Assembly: GCA_000431795.1 (NCBI GenBank) | Contig: FR887371.1 | Location: forward strand, 33,936 to 97,935 | Origin: Clostridium sp. CAG:302 | GTDB lineage: Bacteria > Bacillota_I > Bacilli_A > RF39 > UBA660 | Direction of reading: 5' to 3' | DNA: 64,000 bases | Part shown: one piece after another, positions 62,476 to 64,000 of the stretch | Layout: each line of letters begins with the position of its first letter | Numbering within the stretch: position 1 is the first letter of the stretch | Program-made: the position numbers and the translations under genes | The notes under the pieces: model-generated | The model's input: only the letters and a program-made list of their open reading frames with translations | Told to the model about the DNA's origin: nothing | The model's database searches: none

Positions 62476-63698
62476 AAGTTAAAATCATTCTTGATGAAAG
62501 GTACAGCACCATATCTACCAAGCATATATCCTTTTTCAACATTTTCTTGTTTTCTTACTGAAAAATCACTTAAAGAATATAAATCACTTTCTCCAGTTTC
62601 ACTATTTTTTTCAGTAAACCATATCTGGTCTCTTCTGAGAATATTTAAATCTAATAAATTAGTATCATGAGTATTGAAAATTAATTGAGAACCATTTTTA
62701 TTTATTTCTGCATCATTAAATATTTCTACTATATATTGTACTAAAAATGAATGTAGACTTTTATCTAATTCATCTATTATTAATACTTTTTTATTTTTTA
62801 AACTATCAGCCAAAAAAGGTATAAATGCAAATATCATTTGAGTACCTAAAGATTCTTCATCTATTGATAAGTAGTTATCACTATTTTTATGTTTAAATAA
62901 TACTTGATATGCTTTGGGTTTATCAGGTAAAGTTTTTGTAATAAACTCTGGTATTGCAGTTAAGAACTCTCCTGGTACATCTATTTGAGATATTTGGTAA
63001 TCTTCTATATTAAAATCAGCCTTTTGTAAAAAATCAATAGCAAAATCTTTTAAATAATCTGGATTTGTTTCATACATTTTATAAGCCATATTTTTTAGTA
63101 TTTCTAAATTATTACAAGTTCCTATTCCATTTGTTAAAAAGTTATATGCTGCTTTTGTCTTGTCAAAGTTCCAATTAGTCGCTGTGGCTAAGAAAAACTT
63201 ATTTTGAGCATTTTTAGTCTCTATTTCTCTTAATATCTTTTCATCTTTCTGTGTATAACTATATTCATTTATATTAGTTCTATCAAATATCTTAGTTTCT
63301 CTTCCATTTGGATAGTAATATAAATATTCATCATAAATCTTATCCTTATCCGCTATAAAACCATAAACATATCTTGTTTCATCCAAAATAAACTTAATTT
63401 CAAATTCGCTTGGTTTATTAACACTACCTTTATCAAGTTTAAATGGTATCAAAGGAAGTTTAGCATTAATATCAACACTATTTGACGACCTTAACATTAA
63501 AACTACAAGAGTTAATATTTTAAATAAATTAGATTTACCTGAAGCATTTGCTCCATAAACTGCAGCACTTTTTAAAACTTTATTACCACCAATTTCTACA
63601 TAATTATCATTTAATTCTTTATTTGAATTAGCAATCATACTAAAAGTAACTTTCTCTTTAAATGACAAGAAATTCTTTACACTAAACTCTAATATCAT
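62460..63698 (-). CDS. AAA15/ABC-type ATPase (RloA/AbiLi-like)
   Basis: 412 residues. MILEFSVKNFLSFKEKVTFSM is the N-terminal strand of this SMC-related group. Walker A is GANASGKS (49-56), the signature-like ESLGTQ lies at 282-287, Walker B VLIIDELDKSLH starts at 305, and the H-loop histidine is His344 (NTHD). The gap between the halves (about 90-270) is an alpha/beta insertion rather than a long coiled coil. Such ATPases pair with RloB or other Toprim proteins in AbiL- and PARIS-like phage defence. It has a strong promoter (63727-63755), AGGGAGG before the ATG, and is co-transcribed with the RloB gene. Confidence 0.85.
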   Translation of the reverse strand: MILEFSVKNFLSFKEKVTFSMIANSNKELNDNYVEIGGNKVLKSAAVYGANASGKSNLFKILTLVVLMLRSSNSVDINAKLPLIPFKLDKGSVNKPSEFEIKFILDETRYVYGFIADKDKIYDEYLYYYPNGRETKIFDRTNINEYSYTQKDEKILREIETKNAQNKFFLATATNWNFDKTKAAYNFLTNGIGTCNNLEILKNMAYKMYETNPDYLKDFAIDFLQKADFNIEDYQISQIDVPGEFLTAIPEFITKTLPDKPKAYQVLFKHKNSDNYLSIDEESLGTQMIFAFIPFLADSLKNKKVLIIDELDKSLHSFLVQYIVEIFNDAEINKNGSQLIFNTHDTNLLDLNILRRDQIWFTEKNSETGESDLYSLSDFSVRKQENVEKGYMLGRYGAVPFIKNDFNLWEEE

Positions 63699-63726
63699 TT
63701 TATTTCATTCCTCCCTCTTTGATAAT

Positions 63727-63755
63727 ATTATATGCATTTTTTAATATAAAATCAA
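63727..63755 (-). promoter_or_regulatory. Sigma-A promoter of the ATPase-RloB operon
   Basis: Minus strand TTGATT (63750-63755), 17-base spacer, TATAAT (63727-63732), 29 bases from the start codon. Confidence 0.8.
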
Positions 63756-63781
63756 CATTTTTTCATATTTTATTTTACTTT

Positions 63782-63800
63782 TTTGCACTTTTTGTGCAAA
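63782..63800. promoter_or_regulatory. Short inverted repeat upstream of the ATPase-RloB promoter
   Basis: TTTGCAC and GTGCAAA around five T, 27 bases upstream of the -35 box. It may be an operator or a weak second terminator for the upstream symporter gene. Confidence 0.4.
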
Positions 63801-63835
63801 TTATACAAATAAAATACTAATTTTTGACATTTAAA

Positions 63836-63859
63836 AAGAAATAGGACAAACTATTTCTT
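63836..63859 (-). terminator. Terminator of the symporter gene
   Basis: Minus strand AAGAAATAG, 6-base loop, CTATTTCTT, TTT, nine bases behind the stop codon. Confidence 0.85.
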
Positions 63860-63867
63860 AATAAAAA

Positions 63868-64000
63868 CTATTTCTTTCTCATCCAGTTCTTACCATCTAC
63901 CACTCTAGCAACAACCATTGAATTAGATAAATCACCAACTACATTAAGCATAGTGGCTGGAGCATCTATTATCGTAGCAATAATAGTAAGTATCGGAAGA
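63868..64000 (-). CDS. Dicarboxylate/amino acid:cation symporter, C-terminal end
   Basis: Only the last 44 codons are inside the window. They read LPILTIIATIIDAPATMLN, then VVGDLSNSMVVARVVDG and KNWMRKK before the stop. The N-V-x-G-D-x-x-x-x-x-V-V-A stretch is the last-helix motif of the glutamate/aspartate/dicarboxylate symporter (GltP/DctA/SstT-like) family, where Asn and Asp bind sodium and substrate. The rest of the gene lies to the right. Substrate cannot be decided. Confidence 0.8.
   Translation of the reverse strand, partial: LPILTIIATIIDAPATMLNVVGDLSNSMVVARVVDGKNWMRKK

Overview
The window is very AT-rich and densely packed. It looks like a chromosome segment of a Gram-positive-type bacterium of the phylum Bacillota, probably an uncultured gut lineage of the class Bacilli (RF39/Erysipelotrichales-like). 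The signs are recU next to a class A penicillin-binding protein, radC-mreC-mreD, a cell-wall lipoprotein, MurF, LCP and TagO proteins, strong Shine-Dalgarno sites and no outer-membrane genes. TGA is used as a stop, shown by ATGA start/stop overlaps such as 8512-8515 and 17148-17151. The code is therefore standard and not the mycoplasma code. The lineage is an inference.

Layout. 1-2646: the glycyl-tRNA synthetase (cut by the left edge) and a pyrimidine-nucleoside phosphorylase. 2784-35743: a cell-surface polysaccharide locus of about 33 kb, all on the minus strand. It starts (in transcription order) with an LCP ligase, and holds five single-domain GT4 glycosyltransferases, two GT2 enzymes, a GT26 (TagA/WecG) enzyme, two Wzx flippases, two Wzy-type polymerases (one fused to a sixth GT4 domain), two TupA-like ATP-grasp ligases, a sulfotransferase and a nucleotidyltransferase-aminotransferase fusion. 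It also has UDP-glucose dehydrogenase and a UDP-glucuronate epimerase, a Gtr/Arn-like lipid-linked decoration module, and at the far end WecB, GalE and TagO. TagO, WecB and TagA together could make the GlcNAc-ManNAc linkage unit of wall teichoic acid, and the LCP protein could attach the product to peptidoglycan. Uronic acids from Ugd could be the acceptors of the TupA-like amide ligases. 35765-37065: a 5'-truncated AAA ATPase (DUF4143) pseudogene between two copies of a 36-bp terminator-containing repeat. 37072-40827: a very large protein ending in a metallophosphoesterase domain. 40891-45770: an operon of gpmI, a short FtsK-like ATPase, a phosphodiester glycosidase and a polysaccharide deacetylase.

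45996-51137: a lipoprotein, a DUF378 membrane protein, recU and a class A PBP. 51144-55103: murF and parC. 55257-58893: an operon of a type II secretion F/ComGB protein, a prepilin peptidase and a secreted protein with three cysteine-containing repeats. 58890-61673: a YqfQ/VrrA-like protein and radC-mreC-mreD. 61843-63755: a two-gene ATPase plus RloB (Toprim-like) pair that resembles abortive-infection systems. 63868-64000: the end of a dicarboxylate/amino-acid:cation symporter.

The most unusual signal is non-coding. Four intergenic gaps (2667-2720, 45856-45909, 55134-55201, 61720-61774) each hold a tandem pair of hairpins. Their stems differ in sequence but keep the same geometry, and the apical sequence is usually CC...GT. 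Each pair lies 20-46 bp upstream of a strong sigma-A promoter (of pdp, gpmI, parC and radC). The compensatory stem changes suggest a selected structure. I do not recognise it as a described family. No tRNA, rRNA, CRISPR array or insertion sequence was seen.
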